DNA of 64,000 bases from Ophiocordyceps camponoti-saundersi (nom. inval.) (GCA_003339415.1 PDHQ01000031.1:166730-230729), one strand, 5' to 3'; positions 32,676 through 44,720 are shown, counted from the stretch's first letter. The notes: a model not told the origin generated them from the sequence alone. Translations and numbers: made by a program.

Positions 32676-35600
32676 TCACTCCAGCTCCTCGTCGCTGTCC
32701 ACCCCGTTCTCCTCCCTCCACAAGGCCATCTCCTCCGCCGGCATCCGCCCTCGAAGCCATCGGAGCGTCGCTTCCGTGCCGCGCTCAAGGACGGTCCACC
32801 TAGGAACCCTGAACCGGTTTCCGGACAGCTCCAGCTTCTGCAGCCCGCCCCGTCCGCCGAGCAGCCCGATGCGCGGCTTCAGCTGCGCTATCTCGTTGCT
32901 CGACACGTCCACCATCTTTAGCCCCTGAATCCATTCCGGCTCGAGCTCCGTGAGCTGATTGTTCGACGCCAGCAGCACCGTCAGACGCGGGAAAGCCGAC
33001 CTCAGGTTTCCCGGTAGCGCCTTGACTCGGTTACGGGACACGTCCATCTTGTCCAAAGCAGGAGCCCGAAGAAATCTCGTCAGGGGCTCGAGGTCCGTCA
33101 TCGCGTTTGAGGCCAAGTTGATTTCCGTCAGCGCCGGCAGCTCCAGCTCCTCCATCAGATATGAGATGCCCGTCAGCTGGTTGTGCGCAAGCGAGAGCGA
33201 GACCAAGGTCGCGCCAAAAGCCCTCACGGCGACGGGTATGTACGCCAATTGATTGTGATGAAGCTGCGCCTCCCGCACGCGGTGCCGTTTTGCAACATCG
33301 AGACATGCCGCCTCGTCCAAGTCCGTCGACCCCGTCCGCGCTCTGTCCAGTAATCCCCCAGGCTTGACCGGCCATGCTTCCGCCGTATGCGAAGGGGAGC
33401 TGCTGGTCGCCGACGGTGTACGCATCGGCGAGTGCGGCGCCGAGGTGGGAGGCGTCGCGAAGTCATCGTCGGCATCAGATCGGCTATCCCAATCACCCGC
33501 CTCCGGTGCCCCCGTTGGCTTTTCGAACAACCGGTCCGTTCTGCTCTGCCCTTCTCCCGGTTCCTGATACGGCGGCGGCGGCTCCAGCCTCGCGGCCAAC
33601 GTCTCCTTGAGCTGGTCTGTTGACATCGTCGCAAACTTGCGATCCACAAGGGGGTTCCCACGCAGCCAGATCGTCATCAGCTCCCCCATCCTAGCAATCT
33701 CCGGCGGCACGAAGCGAATGTGGTTATTGGAAAAATCGGCGTGTCTCAGCCTTCCGAGGCTGGTGAAGCTGTCGGGAACGGTCGAGATGTGGTTTTCATC
33801 CACGGCGAGGGTGACGATGCTCGTCCACGTCGTCATGTCGGGCAGTTCCTGGATCCGATTCATCGACAGCGACACTGAATTCACCACGGGTAGACCGACG
33901 ATGGAACCGGTCGGTACCAGGTGTGTCAGCTGATTCGCAGACGCGTCGAGCGTCTGCAATAGAGGCAGCGAGCGGACAGGCTCTCGGATCAGCGTTCCCG
34001 ACAGCTTATTCTTTCTCACCAACAGTTGAGTCAAGGGTAGCTTAGCCAGGCCGTCAAACGAAAGCGAATCCAGCTTATTTTCGCTGAGGTTGAGAGTGCG
34101 GAGATGCAAAAGGTTCTCCATGTCCACCGGCAAAGCAGAGATGCTGTTGTTGTGAAGGTCGAGTGCCTCGAGACAGCTGATGCGACACAATACCGGGTTG
34201 AGCGGGCCAGATAGACGATTCTTAGCCAGGCTGAGGTCTTTCAGACCGGGAATTTGAGCAATGACGTCCAAGCAGTCATTTTCGAGTTGGTTGGACGACT
34301 GTCCCTGTCAGTCGCTGAGCACCTGGCCGCCACTGCCGCCACAATACTCACTAGATTCAGAGTCGTCAGGTGAAGCAGTCGGCGAAAGCCGAGAGGCACG
34401 CTGGACAAGAGGTTTCCGTGCAGGTCGAGCGTTTCCAAGCCCCAAAAGATACCACCTGGGCTATCGGCCTCTTCCGCCAAGACAGCGGGGTCGACATCCG
34501 GTAACAGAGCATCGTCCAGGGTACTGATTTCGTTGTCGGCAGCTACGAGCTTCCTGAGATCCACGCTCTCAGCCCAGCTGCCGTCAAGCGCGCCCATGTT
34601 TTCAAGATCGTACATGTTGAGGACTTGTGCGGGTATCTCCTTGAGGCCCAGGGCGGATATGTTGAGCCGTCCCGAGCACCTGGCCGCCGACAAGCGTTGC
34701 TTTAGCAGTTTTGAGTTCGGATCCTGCCCCTTCTGCAGGTTGAAGGGATCATCATAGTTCGCATCAGGATCAAAAGCACCGCGGGACGCAACAGACTGGC
34801 CGGCATCGTTTGCGTGCTTCGCCGCAACTCTGGTAGCCGCCTTGGCCTTGGCTATTTGTTCTCGCAAGGCCGCCGAAGAGCGAGCGGCGCGGAGAGGAGC
34901 TTTGACCCCCAGCTGCTGAGGCGCAAACTGGATAGGGGAGGTGGCTTCATGCCGGCCGGCGACGGGCGCCTGACTGTCGCGGGCAGCAGGGCGCCGCGGG
35001 TGGCTCGGCTTTCCGGCAATTGAGCCCATTGCTGGAAGAGAGGGTTTCCTGAACAAGGTATCGGCGTTCTGCTTAGGCGCCGACGGCCTGGCCGCCAGGG
35101 TCTTTGCCACCGTTTTGGCTGGCGGAGAGTTTCCTGGCGTCTTCTTGGCCGCAGAGCTCGGTAGCTTGAGGGGAGACGCTGCCGAAGCACGGCGAGGCGG
35201 TACGGCTGAGCGGGGTGTGGTGTGGCCAAAGTGAGAGCGTCTTCGGGGCGTCGAGCTGCTGGCAAGAGCGCCTTTCAGGCCATCGATAGGCGCCCGCAAG
35301 CCACAGTCGTCAGAGCCAAGCCTGCTTCCCGGCCTAGAGGAGCCCCTGGCGGAGCCATCGGAATTGTGACTGGAGCGAGGTCGCGTCGTCTCGGTGCCCG
35401 ACGGCGGACGACGCTGATCGAAAAAGGACGAGGGCTTCTTGGTCATGGCTGGAGACGACGGAAGCTGGGAGAGGGTATCGATAGTACGTTGAGAGAGCGA
35501 AGGCCGCGAACTAGTGGCGGTAGCAGGAGCGGCGCAAGAAGACAGCGACGAGGCATGGCGGAGCTTTCGAGGCTGCAATTCGCACGGGCTCGCGTCATTG

Positions 35601-35683
35601 GGCACCGCCAGCTTCGGACGAGCGACGGGTAGGCGGGAGATGCGCGGGACGGGGCGATCTCGGGGACCGTCCATGTCGCTCAT
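32676..35683 (-). CDS. Leucine-rich repeat protein (LRRC40/SHOC2-like)
   Basis: Two exons, 35683-34352 and 34298-32676, give 984 aa. The first 330 residues are Ser/Pro/Arg-rich and probably disordered. After a conserved DPFNLQKGQ-type segment, an LRR solenoid starts (RLNISALGLKEIPAQVLNMY) and runs in two blocks separated by an acidic, Ser/Pro-rich linker (about residues 640-740). The protein ends DSDEELE. The 53-nt intron splits a repeat: with the GGACAG acceptor (34299) the join reads LTTLNL then SSNQLENDCLDVI, a perfect LRR consensus. The acceptor six nt earlier would insert GQ and sits too close to the CTGAC branch. Family members are scaffold-like; the partner is unknown. Confidence 0.85.
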
Positions 35684-36516
35684 GGCCCCGTCGTTCTGCG
35701 TCCGTCCGGCAGCGGCTCGGGCCTTGCTAGAGGGTAAGGGAGGGGAAGAAGGGAGTCGAAGCAGACGTTGCACGATGGGAGGTGACGGGAGGCGGCGGGA
35801 GAGTAGCGAAGCCCGAGGAAAGGGGTGGCCTGGAAGTGGAAGGTGCTTCCGCACCGTCTTCTGGCACTGTACAGAGCTTGAGGTGAACCGTTAGCAGCCC
35901 CCACTGGCTACCGTCAGCGGCACCGTGGCAACCAACAAGGTCTGTTTGTTTTGATGAAGTGCACGGCTCGTTGGCAGTAGGTATGAGCAATATGTATATA
36001 TAGACAGACAGAGACTCGAAGACGATTCTATCACGATGCCTCAAGATGGCTTGCTCACAGACATCTGATAACTACACAGTATCATCTCAGACTCAGACTC
36101 GGTTGTGCCAGAAAAAAAAAAGATAACTTCTGCGACACCCCGGTCAGGGGGAGGGATTGAATCCTTATTATGGCTTGTCTCGTTCAAGACGTTAGCCGCC
36201 ATCGGCCCATCTCCCTTTTCCCCCCGTCGCCTCCTGATAGCTTGCGATGCAGGTCTTTCCTGTTACTTATGAAGCTCTGCACATATGTATCCGTATAGTG
36301 TGTACACATGTATGCACACATATGATGATGATACATCTTTGTCGGTTCATAGCAAAGGGGGACTTTCGCTAGATGCCACGACAAAATGTCTCGGCCATCA
36401 TAATAACTTCAAAAGTATGCATGTATGTATGCGTGTACATATATCAAGTCTTTCCGCTCCTCATTTCTTCGAGGTAGACGTGCCGTAACCTCCGTCTTCG
36501 CCCCCCCCCAAAGCCC
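35684..36516. other. intergenic region
   Basis: 833 bp between the start of the LRR gene and the 3' end of the gene at 36517. TATG/CATA motifs occur near 36290-36330 and 36415-36440. No gene seen. Confidence 0.6.
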
Positions 36517-37701
36517 TCAAACCTCAACTTCAAGGCCTGCCTGCGCCATCACTTGCGCCTCGCGGGCAACATCAGAGCCTCCCTGGCTGCTTCCCTGCAC
36601 ATTGATCCATTTTGATTTCTCAAGGCCGGGCCTACGGACATACTTCCTGATCGTCTGCGGCTCATCCCATCTTCTGTGCGAGTAGTCATTCTTTTCCTGA
36701 AACGAGCCTTTGCATATCTGAGGGCTACCGTTGGTGCTCGCGTTCACCGATACGACTGCAAGTGGCTCATCCACCTCGATCAGCGGGTCGAACGTCCACC
36801 GCTGCGAATCTGTGGCTTGTTTTCCGCCTGCGACGAACCAGTAGTAACTGGTATCGGGTATGAACCGTACTCTGGCCGTGCCGAGAGAGATGCAGAAAAC
36901 ATTCTCTCGACGGATGACCTGCTTTAGGTCGTCTAGGAAGTCAGTGTAGGATTTGGGCTGGATAGGAGGCCCGGGCAAAAATTGATTCCTTGCGCATCGC
37001 ACATGCTGGTGGCAAGCGTATTGGCTCGCTTCTCTCAACATACCCAGCAACAGGCGCGGAAGCGGTCCGCCCCATGCATTGACTTGTTTGCGAATGTTGA
37101 TCAGGTCGTGATATACTGGCTTCCCTGATTTATCCAGTGTCATCCAAAGCGGCATGTGACGTTCCAGCCATTGAGTCTGGTTATTGAGATAGTCGAAGCA
37201 TATTGGAATGTCTGTCCGCATCTCACCGGCGGGCAGGTCTAGATGTCGAAGGCCCATATCATCCTTGACAGTGTGAGGATCCAAAAGAAGGTTATTGATG
37301 GCGCCGAGCACGTCTTCGTGGACGTAAAGGTGGTTCTGGGCCGCATCTAGGCTCGGCCAGCAGATCTGGCGTTTTTCACGGGCCGCTTGCCGGTACCATT
37401 TGACCGTCTTCTGCACAAACCGGACAGATTTGGTATCTTTCGACGTATACAACTTACCGCTGAGCGAATGCGGGCTTTCACCCCAGGTATACCACATCTC
37501 TTTCAACAATTCCTTGGGAAGAACAGAAAAGAGAGCCTCGTAGTAGAGCGGGCTGTCATGCTGAGCAACGAAGCCGATGGTATCTTCCACATCGATGGCA
37601 TCGAGAGTGTCAAGGAAAGGAGTCCGCTGGAAAAAACCGCACCAATGCGCAGAGATTACCCGAGAGAGAAGAAGACATAGGAGAAGCCGGGCAGGCCGCA
37701 T
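36517..37701 (-). CDS. secreted protein, function unknown
   Basis: Intronless, 394 aa. From the ATG at 37701 it starts MRPARLLLCLLLSRVISAHW, a clear signal peptide. An in-frame ATG at 37737 would add 12 residues before it. The mature part has about seven Cys (including CGFF, QICWPS, ICFDY, YACHQHVRCAR, VFCISL, QICKGS) and is rich in Trp, Tyr and charged residues. Blocks such as WYTWGESPHSLSG and DTSYYWFVAGGKQATDSQRW suggest a folded domain, but I recognise none. A TATA-like box (TATAAGA on minus, 37946-37952) lies about 245 bp upstream. TATA box, signal peptide and absence of introns match the secreted genes at the right end, so an effector-like role is possible but unproven. Confidence 0.75.
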   Translation of the reverse strand: MRPARLLLCLLLSRVISAHWCGFFQRTPFLDTLDAIDVEDTIGFVAQHDSPLYYEALFSVLPKELLKEMWYTWGESPHSLSGKLYTSKDTKSVRFVQKTVKWYRQAAREKRQICWPSLDAAQNHLYVHEDVLGAINNLLLDPHTVKDDMGLRHLDLPAGEMRTDIPICFDYLNNQTQWLERHMPLWMTLDKSGKPVYHDLINIRKQVNAWGGPLPRLLLGMLREASQYACHQHVRCARNQFLPGPPIQPKSYTDFLDDLKQVIRRENVFCISLGTARVRFIPDTSYYWFVAGGKQATDSQRWTFDPLIEVDEPLAVVSVNASTNGSPQICKGSFQEKNDYSHRRWDEPQTIRKYVRRPGLEKSKWINVQGSSQGGSDVAREAQVMAQAGLEVEV

Positions 37702-38841
37702 CTTTGTAGTCGAGATTGGGGCGATCAAGTCATACATGAGAGTAGTAGTGGGCAAGTCGGCTGGTTGACTCGATATCCCTACGTGTAGCGCAGAGGAAAG
37801 TAGCGGAGACTATGTAGTTGTCGAAGAGCAAAAGGGAAGAAGACAAAAGAAAACGATAGGGGGCATAGTACTGTATCGAGTGGCTGGCAGTATCGCGCCT
37901 ACAGATACTGGGGTATGACAACGAGAAGAGCAGGCGATTCTGCGCTCTTATAGAAGAACTTGTATGTCATGCCTTTGACAATGCCAAGGGCAACACTCAC
38001 CATTCACGTACCCCAAATTCAGCCATATTGCTCATCTTACCCGAGCTAGACGATATGGTTTTTCAGATTATCAAATGCCAGGAGGTCATAACCGAAGAAG
38101 CCGGGACGGGGAGCAGAATTCAAACAGCGAAGAGGACACTGCCGGACTGAGCAGATGCCTGTGAGTTTAGCCGTATGTACATACATGTGTTGTAACGACA
38201 TCAAAATCTTGGTCTTCGTACGGAGGGTCCAAGGGCAAGGTTGGGCTTCTTTTCAGGCTTGGTTTGGGCAACGCTGGCGGGACGGGGGCGGCTGGCGATG
38301 CACTATCAGCAGACACTTGCTCATGGCGTAGCACGTGCGGGTTAGAGTGAGTATCAGGCGCTATATCGTCAGCTGCAGTTGGGACCTCGCGCCACGCGGC
38401 AGCCCAAAGTCCTGGCAGCTGAACGACGTCATTCCCTCGTTACTTTTTTTTTTTCCCTGACAGTGGTTTTTCTTACTGGTCTTATTCTTTCTTTTGGAGC
38501 TGGAATTACCTATCAACAGTAACGGGACGGGAAGCAGGAAGTGAAAGAAGGGTCAGGGTATTTGCCAATAGACGACACGCCATACATACATATGTATGTA
38601 GTATGCACGCAACACTGCGCACACGCACAAAACCGTTACGAAGAAAGAGAAGAGAAGAGAGAGAGAGAGAATCAAGAGGCCGAGAGAGAGAATAAAGAGA
38701 GAGAGAGTTAGACAGAGAGAAAGGAGTGACAAAAAAAATACATACATACATAACCGGCTGCGCGGGACAGACAACGACAAAGGCGCTTCCCAACCCCCGC
38801 CTCCCCCCAGTTCCTGTCTGGCTTACCTCCCCCCCCCATCA

Positions 38842-38873
<32 letters not shown>

Positions 38874-38950
38874 CCCCTGCTACCCCTCTTCTTCACCCCA
38901 TCTCCATTCATCATCACTGCCTACCTATTTTCTACCTCTTCGCACCAGCC
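37702..38950. other. divergent intergenic region
   Basis: 1.25 kb between the secreted gene (minus) and the DUF8035-like gene (plus). It has GA-rich microsatellites at 38640-38720, CATA motifs (38581-38600, 38741-38752) and a CT run (38841-38870) just before the ATG at 38951. An open frame from 38726 runs into the gene but starts in simple sequence. Confidence 0.55.
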
Positions 38951-40504
38951 ATGGCCAACGAACGCTGGGACCGAAATCGCCTCATGTACGAGCGTGATCG
39001 TCTCGAAGAAGAGCGTTCACGGACGAGACCTCGCGATCACTCTGACGACCGCTTCGATCGTCCCCGCTTCCACGATGAGTATCTTGGCCGCTATTACGAC
39101 GACGAACCTCCTCGTCGTGAACAAGATCATCATCGCCGTGCGACGCTGGAAAGGGATCGAGAAGGCTCACCTCGCCGTCCAGCTCAGCTTCGTCGCCAGT
39201 CGTCGCTAGACACTTTTGACCGCCGTCCCCTACGTCGCTTCGTCGATCGCGATGAATATCCGCCGCCCGCTCGCCGCGAGGACATTCATCGTGACGAGGC
39301 TTATCGCGAGCACGTCTATCGCGATGATGCTTACCGTGACGACTATCGCGTTCCGGCTTATACGCCTATCCCATTGCCCAAGTCGCGCGCCCTGCCCCCT
39401 CCCCGCCGCCACCACCCCGTCTACGAAGATGGCTACGGCCCAGATCCGGATGACGAATTCCTGGCCTATCCCGACCGTGTTCGCGAGCGGGAGCTCGTCC
39501 GCGAGAGGGCCCGCACTCATCGCAGCAGCTCCCGCTCCTCTTCTGTCTCTAGCCGCTCATCCTGCAGCGGCGGCGGTACCACCATCCGCAGCGAGTATCC
39601 CAAGAGGGGCAAGACCAGAATCCCTGTTCGGCTGGTCTCCACGCGGGCCCTCCATGATCTCGGCTATCGTTTCGTTCAGGAAGTAGGCCGACCTTTAGCT
39701 CTCCTCCCCTCACCTGAACATGTGAACTCACAGAGATGGCTACAGAACAATACCATCATCGTGCAGCAGGCCCTGGGTCAAGAACACATCGATGAGCTCC
39801 TTCGAGTGAGCGAGGAGTACAACAAGGGTAGGCAGCCCGGGGGGCCGAGACATGCCCAATGCTGATGCACAGCAGCCGATCAAGAAGCCCGATCCTTGGC
39901 CGCAGCTGCAACCGAAGAAGTTCGATATCCGCCGCCGCCACCGACCATCGTTTCGGCTCCACCGCCGGCCGCAACTCGGGCTCCAACGGTGGCCGCTCCG
40001 AGTGTCGCACCCCCGCCGACCGTCATCCTTGCGCCGGCTGTCCCGCCTCCCCCGCCACTGGTGGTGACTCGCCCACCCCCTGAGGCAGCGCCGGTCGAGG
40101 TCATTGACAGGACCAGAACGGTGGTCCGCGACGTGTCGCCGGCCCGCACGACGGCAACGTCGACAACGAGCAGCAGTTGGGACTCGCACCACCCTCACCA
40201 CCATCATCATCACCGCCATCACGAAGACATGGCGGTCGGCCCCGTCATTCATCGCTCCCGGTCCCGGTCCCGGTCCGGACGGGAGATTCGCGCCGAGATC
40301 CGCGCGCTCGAACGAGAGCTGGCTCACCGGCCCAAGGGAGTCGAGCTGGGCGAGCGCGACATCGTCCGCACCGAGAGGCTGCCCGATGGCGAGCTCATCG
40401 TCTACCAAGAGAGGGTGGAGCGGCAGTCGGCCGGCCCCAAGCCGCCGCGCATCGAAAAGGACAAGAAAGGTAGGATGTCCATTAGTGTCCCAAAGTATCG
40501 ATGA
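38951..40504 (+). CDS. RS/RD-rich protein with DUF8035-like core
   Basis: Three exons: 38951-39682, 39746-39827 and 39873-40504, giving about 481 aa. The N-terminal 210 residues are dominated by Arg/Asp/Glu/Tyr (YRDDAYRDDYR, RERARTHRSSSRSS) and look disordered. A small conserved core follows (RIPVRLVSTRALHDLGYRF, then TIIVQQALGQEHIDELL), typical of fungal DUF8035 proteins. A Pro/Ala-rich linker, a His run (HHPHHHHHHRHH) and a charged helical end finishing GRMSISVPKYR close the protein. The first intron may end at 39733 (51 nt) or 39745 (63 nt). Both keep frame and contain no stop; the longer brings the core together better. The second intron is about 45 nt. A nuclear or RNA-related role is only suggested by composition. 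Confidence 0.75.
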
Positions 40505-41122
40505 AGGTGCGCACCGCCCGGTCACCATGAGACAGGCAGGGCTGACGGGTAACGGACATGAACAGGACCACCACCCCTACTCCTCAAGGCTATGCTCGGC
40601 ACCCTTACTTGAGAGCGCAAGAGGAAAGGTGAGGCCAATGGAGTTTGTTGAACCGGGAACGGCGGAGGGCGATTTAGTGTTACACGAGCCCGGAGCTTGA
40701 CCTTGTGAAGTCCCTTTGATCTATGGTAGTGTATTGAGTCTGTTTTCTGGTAAGCCAAGGGTGATGATTGATGGATTGTGAACCAAAACCGGTCGATAAT
40801 GTGACAACGGCAAGTCTGCGGGGGACGGATGTGACGGTAAGAAGGAGACCCAAGTATGTATGTGTGTGTGTATGTACGCATCTATCATGTTGCAAGCATG
40901 TGTGAATGTATGTATGTATGCTGTAATGCAACACTTGGCAGAAAGGGGGGGCGAGGTTCCTTTTGTTGTCGTAGGAGGATTGTATGGTGTCTGGGCACAT
41001 GCTGTCTGGATGCCGAGGCTGAGGCAGCTCATTGTATGGTTAAAATTACGTGTATGTATGCAAAGCATCGCTCCTCCAACAATTGAGCGTTGACTCATAC
41101 AACTGCTTTGAAGAGAAACGGC
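40505..41122. other. intergenic region with TATG repeats
   Basis: 618 bp. TATG repeats at about 40854-40875 and 40903-40920 lie downstream of the DUF8035-like gene. No gene seen. Confidence 0.6.
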
Positions 41123-41872
41123 ATGGACCTCGCCGGCCGCTGGAACCGGATCGTGGCGACGCACGACGCGCACTCCATCGACGTCGTGGGCGGGCTGCTG
41201 ATCCAAGCCGTCTTCTGGTGGCTGCCGTGCTTGGCGCTCGGCCTACTGGAGATTCTGACGCCGGCCTTTGCCGCGCGGCACAAGCTGCAGCCGATGGGAC
41301 GACAGCCGCAAAGGGCAGAATGGTGGCGAGCGGCGCGGATGGCAGCCCTCAACCAGCTGCTGGTGACGATGCTTCACGCCGTAGCAGCCTATACGGCACG
41401 AATGCGGGGCCGGGCTCCGGCTGTGCGGGTGACGGCGGAAGTTCCGGGACCGGGGGAGATGATGCGGGACCTACTCCTCTGCGCCATCGGACGGGAGATT
41501 CTCTTCTACTACGCCCACCGACTCCTACACACCCGATACCTCTACCGACGCATCCACAAGACGCATCACAAGTTCACGGCGCCGGTGGCGCTGGCGTCTC
41601 AATACGCGCATCCGATCGAGCACATAACCGCCAATCTCCTACCGATCGTCACGCCGCCCCTGATTCTAGGCTGCCACATTCTTACGACCTGGATCTTTGT
41701 CGCGGCCCAGCTCGTCGAGACGTCCTTTGTCCACAGCGGCTTCGACTTCCTGGCCGGGGCGGCTAGGAAGCATGATCGTCATCATGAGCGGTTTGACGTT
41801 TATTTTGGCGGCTTGGGGATTTTGGACTGGCTTCATTGTACGGATGAGCGTGTGCTTGTCAAGACTGATTGA
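41123..41872 (+). CDS. Fatty acid hydroxylase superfamily membrane protein
   Basis: A single exon of 249 aa. The di-iron histidine set of the sterol desaturase/fatty acid hydroxylase superfamily is present: HRLLH (132-136), HKTHH (145-149), AHPIEH (162-167) and HDRHH (217-221). Several hydrophobic spans (about 20-48, 75-90, 170-200) suit an ER membrane enzyme. It is smaller than Erg25 or Sur2 and could act on a sterol, sphingoid base or alkane; the substrate cannot be set from sequence. The ATG at 41123 ([20 protein letters not shown]) is the first in frame, since the frame before it begins with TTG. Confidence 0.85.
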   Translation: MDLAGRWNRIVATHDAHSIDVVGGLLIQAVFWWLPCLALGLLEILTPAFAARHKLQPMGRQPQRAEWWRAARMAALNQLLVTMLHAVAAYTARMRGRAPAVRVTAEVPGPGEMMRDLLLCAIGREILFYYAHRLLHTRYLYRRIHKTHHKFTAPVALASQYAHPIEHITANLLPIVTPPLILGCHILTTWIFVAAQLVETSFVHSGFDFLAGAARKHDRHHERFDVYFGGLGILDWLHCTDERVLVKTD

Positions 41873-42550
41873 TTTCCTCATCTTGGAGGTGGCGGGATGG
41901 AAAAAAGGGAGGAGGAAAAGGAGGAGGGGGGGGAGCAGGAGGAGGAGAAGGCTGGTTGGATGACAAGAATTGGACTAGGTTCGTTGTCGATGGTATGGGC
42001 TCGATCGACGTGTTCCGGATAGTAGTTTCCGTGCCGCGATTCGGTTTAAACTGTCTTGATGTAGGTAGAAATAATGTGAGACATACATCTATATCATCCT
42101 TCTTCTTGCCCTTTCTCATGTCTCTCTAAGGCGGTGGATTTCGGATCTGTTGTCTGAAATCTTATACAAGTCATCACCTCGTGTGATAGAAGACAGCTTC
42201 AACTTGATCATCGTCATATCGCACTCGTCATCGAATTTGCCGCTTCAAGGAACGTAGTCTAGGAATGAGTCTCACGATATTCAGCCCGTCGACGGTTCTT
42301 CCCTAGGCCGAGTCTCATGACGGGGGAATAATCTACAGTCGATAAGCCAGATGCTGGCTTGGGATATAAAGGATGAGTTTTACGTCGTCTTCCTACTACT
42401 CTTTTGCAGTGGTTCAACAGGCTTCATCTCCACTAACCTTCGTTCAAAAGAAGAAGAAGAAGAAGCAGACGAAGGAACGAGTCTTCGCCTGGGAGAGACA
42501 GTGGGATAGAGAGAGAGAGAGAGAGAGAGAGACTCTTCAACTTGTCAATC
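41873..42550. other. intergenic region, promoter of glycine-rich gene
   Basis: 678 bp. A GA microsatellite at 42508-42533 and a TATA box at 42365 precede the gene at 42551. No other gene seen. Confidence 0.6.
42365..42370 (+). promoter_or_regulatory. TATA box, glycine-rich protein gene
   Basis: TATAAA about 180 bp before the ATG at 42551, within GGGATATAAAGG. Confidence 0.55.
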
Positions 42551-43327
42551 ATGAAGTCGCTTTCGCTCATAGCGGCTGTGGCAGCCTGCATCACGGGCTT
42601 CGCCATGGCAGAGAAGGAGGCAGGGGCTGAAAAGCAGAAGCTCGCATCTGCCAATCTCCTCGCCGGCAACGAAGTCCTCGCGGCCACCAACACCATCGCC
42701 CTCGACTCGGCAACCGGAACGACGGAGGCCGACGAGCCCTGCGGCACCAGCTTGGCGACCAAGCTCCACGACGGAGCTCATTGCATTCTCTTCTTCATCC
42801 CGCAGGGTATCTTCCACCCCAAGGATCCGCTTCACTTTAAGAAGTGCTGTCCCTTTGGGAGGAAGAAGCCGAGCTCGAGCAGTAGCAGCAGCAGCAGCAG
42901 CAGTGGCAGCAGCGGCGGCGACTTCGGCTTCGGAAGCGGTGGCGGGAGCGGTGGCGGAAGCGGCAGCTTCGGCGGCGGTAGCTTCAACGGCGGTGGAAGC
43001 GGTTTCGGAGGCGGTAGTGGAGGCGGCAGCGGGGGCGGCTTCAATGGAGGTGGAAGCGGCTTCGGTGGCGGTGGCGGCTTCGGCAGTGGCGGCGGCAGCG
43101 GTGGCTTTAACGGCGGCGGCTTCAATGGAGGCGGCTTCCAAGGAGCCGGTTTCCAAGGAGGCGGAGGTGGATTTGGAGGTGGATTCGGTGAAGGCGGCGG
43201 TGGCTTCAATGGGGGCTTCAACAGTGGCGCCGGTGGACCGAACGGCGGCGGCTTCGTCTTCAGGAATGGGAACAACGGGGGGAATTCATGGTCTTATTCT
43301 TGGAGGGGAAAGAGGTGGGTGGCTTGA
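42551..43327 (+). CDS. secreted glycine-rich protein with Cys-containing head
   Basis: Intronless, 258 aa. Signal peptide MKSLSLIAAVAACITGFAMA. A folded-looking head (about residues 20-100) has five Cys (EPCGTSLAT, GAHCILFF, HFKKCCPFG). A run of about 12 Ser, then about 120 residues of Gly/Ser/Phe/Asn repeats (GGGSGFGG, GGGFNGGG) and an aromatic end, NSWSYSWRGKRWVA, follow. The repeat part resembles structural cell-wall or adhesive glycine-rich proteins. The head is not one I recognise. Function unknown; probably cell surface or extracellular. Confidence 0.8.
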   Translation: MKSLSLIAAVAACITGFAMAEKEAGAEKQKLASANLLAGNEVLAATNTIALDSATGTTEADEPCGTSLATKLHDGAHCILFFIPQGIFHPKDPLHFKKCCPFGRKKPSSSSSSSSSSSGSSGGDFGFGSGGGSGGGSGSFGGGSFNGGGSGFGGGSGGGSGGGFNGGGSGFGGGGGFGSGGGSGGFNGGGFNGGGFQGAGFQGGGGGFGGGFGEGGGGFNGGFNSGAGGPNGGGFVFRNGNNGGNSWSYSWRGKRWVA

Positions 43328-44488
43328 GCTATGGATGAGGATGGACAAGGGGTTGGGGGGTAGGGGAGAGATACTGCCGGTGGAAAGTTGGAAGGGGATG
43401 ATGGGGGATGAAAGGTGGAAAGCATCAACGTTATCGGCACTAAAGACTGTTCGAGTCACTTGATTAGCGTCGCAGGCTTTTTTTGGAAGTATCATGTTTT
43501 AAGGTGAATGGATAGAAGGAGAGGAGAAGTATCCGTAGGTGAGGGGATAGCATAAAGAGATGATCAGCTTCGTTCTATGCGAGTTTTGCTGTAGTACGAA
43601 TGCCGAGAAGGAACAAATTCCCGGCCTCCGTCCAGCGACGGGCGTCAATGTAGCGGCTGTCGTAGGCAGCTCGGGTCCGGGGAATGTGGGGAGAAAGTTA
43701 GAAGCGCCCTTCTATTAATAGAAGCCGAGCCTAAACAGAGTTGCAGCGCTAATTCGTCGTATCATCAACGTGGCGAAGGGTGATGCTTTGAAAGGAGGCG
43801 TGGAAAAAAAAGGGGGGGTAGAGATACGATATATGTACATACATACGAAGCACGATGGAACAAAGATCAGATAGGTACTTACGATAGAATGCTCCTGTCT
43901 ATCCGTAGTTATACATACATGTGGATTCTCTTTCCGCCAAGAACGGTTCGAGATGCAAACTGGTGGGCGGTGGTGACGATGCATCATCGAGGGCTGAGTC
44001 ACAGCCCACCACCCCTCTCAACGTAAACCGGACATGCGCCCCCAACAAGCAGACAGACACAGCCCGCTAAGAACAAGAACAAGGGAAGAAAAGAGAGGAG
44101 AAGAACAGGCCTGCGATAGGCTTCGCGCCCAGCCCTGCGCCTCTACCGGGTTCAGCCACTACCAAGTTGATCTTGGCCCCCCCCCCCCTCCTAACACCAC
44201 CCACCACCACCACCACCACCACCACCACTATCAACCAACAAGAAAAAGGCGTGACACCCCTGCCGCCTCCCGTCAAACCAAAAAAAAACAACCGCCATGG
44301 ATTTCTCTCCTCTGCCCTGAGCAGCAGCTTCTATCAACACCTCACCTCCCGTAAAACCTCCCGCCCCCCTTTCCAAACGTCTAAACCCCCCCCCATATCC
44401 CGTCCAACAAGCCTTCCAAAAGAAAAGCTGCCCGACCCACATCCTCTCTCTTCTAGCATGCTCGGCTCTCTGCCTTCCAGCGGCTGAT

Positions 44489-44581
<93 letters not shown>

Positions 44582-44720
44582 TNNNNNNNNCAACCCCCCC
44601 CAAAAGAAAACAGCCCCCCCCCCCCCCCCCCCTCTCTCTCATCGGTCGCCCTTCGCCCTCCCCGCGGGGCGTCCCCCCCCCCCCCCCCCCCCCCCTTCCC
44701 CCCGGCCCGCCTCGGCCATC
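43328..44720. other. intergenic, low complexity with N gap
   Basis: 1.4 kb. After about 43900 the sequence is increasingly CA/CT-rich and ends in very long poly-C runs (44490-44581, about 44614-44632, about 44673-44695) with eight Ns at 44583-44590. No gene is supported. Confidence 0.65.
44490..44695. repeat. poly-C tracts around an N gap
   Basis: About 92 consecutive C residues before the gap and two shorter C runs after it. Non-C sequence after the gap roughly parallels 44404-44489. Confidence 0.8.

Noticed and set aside
42545..43275. Ala- and Pro-rich minus-strand frames
   Set aside because: Antisense of the glycine-rich repeat gene.
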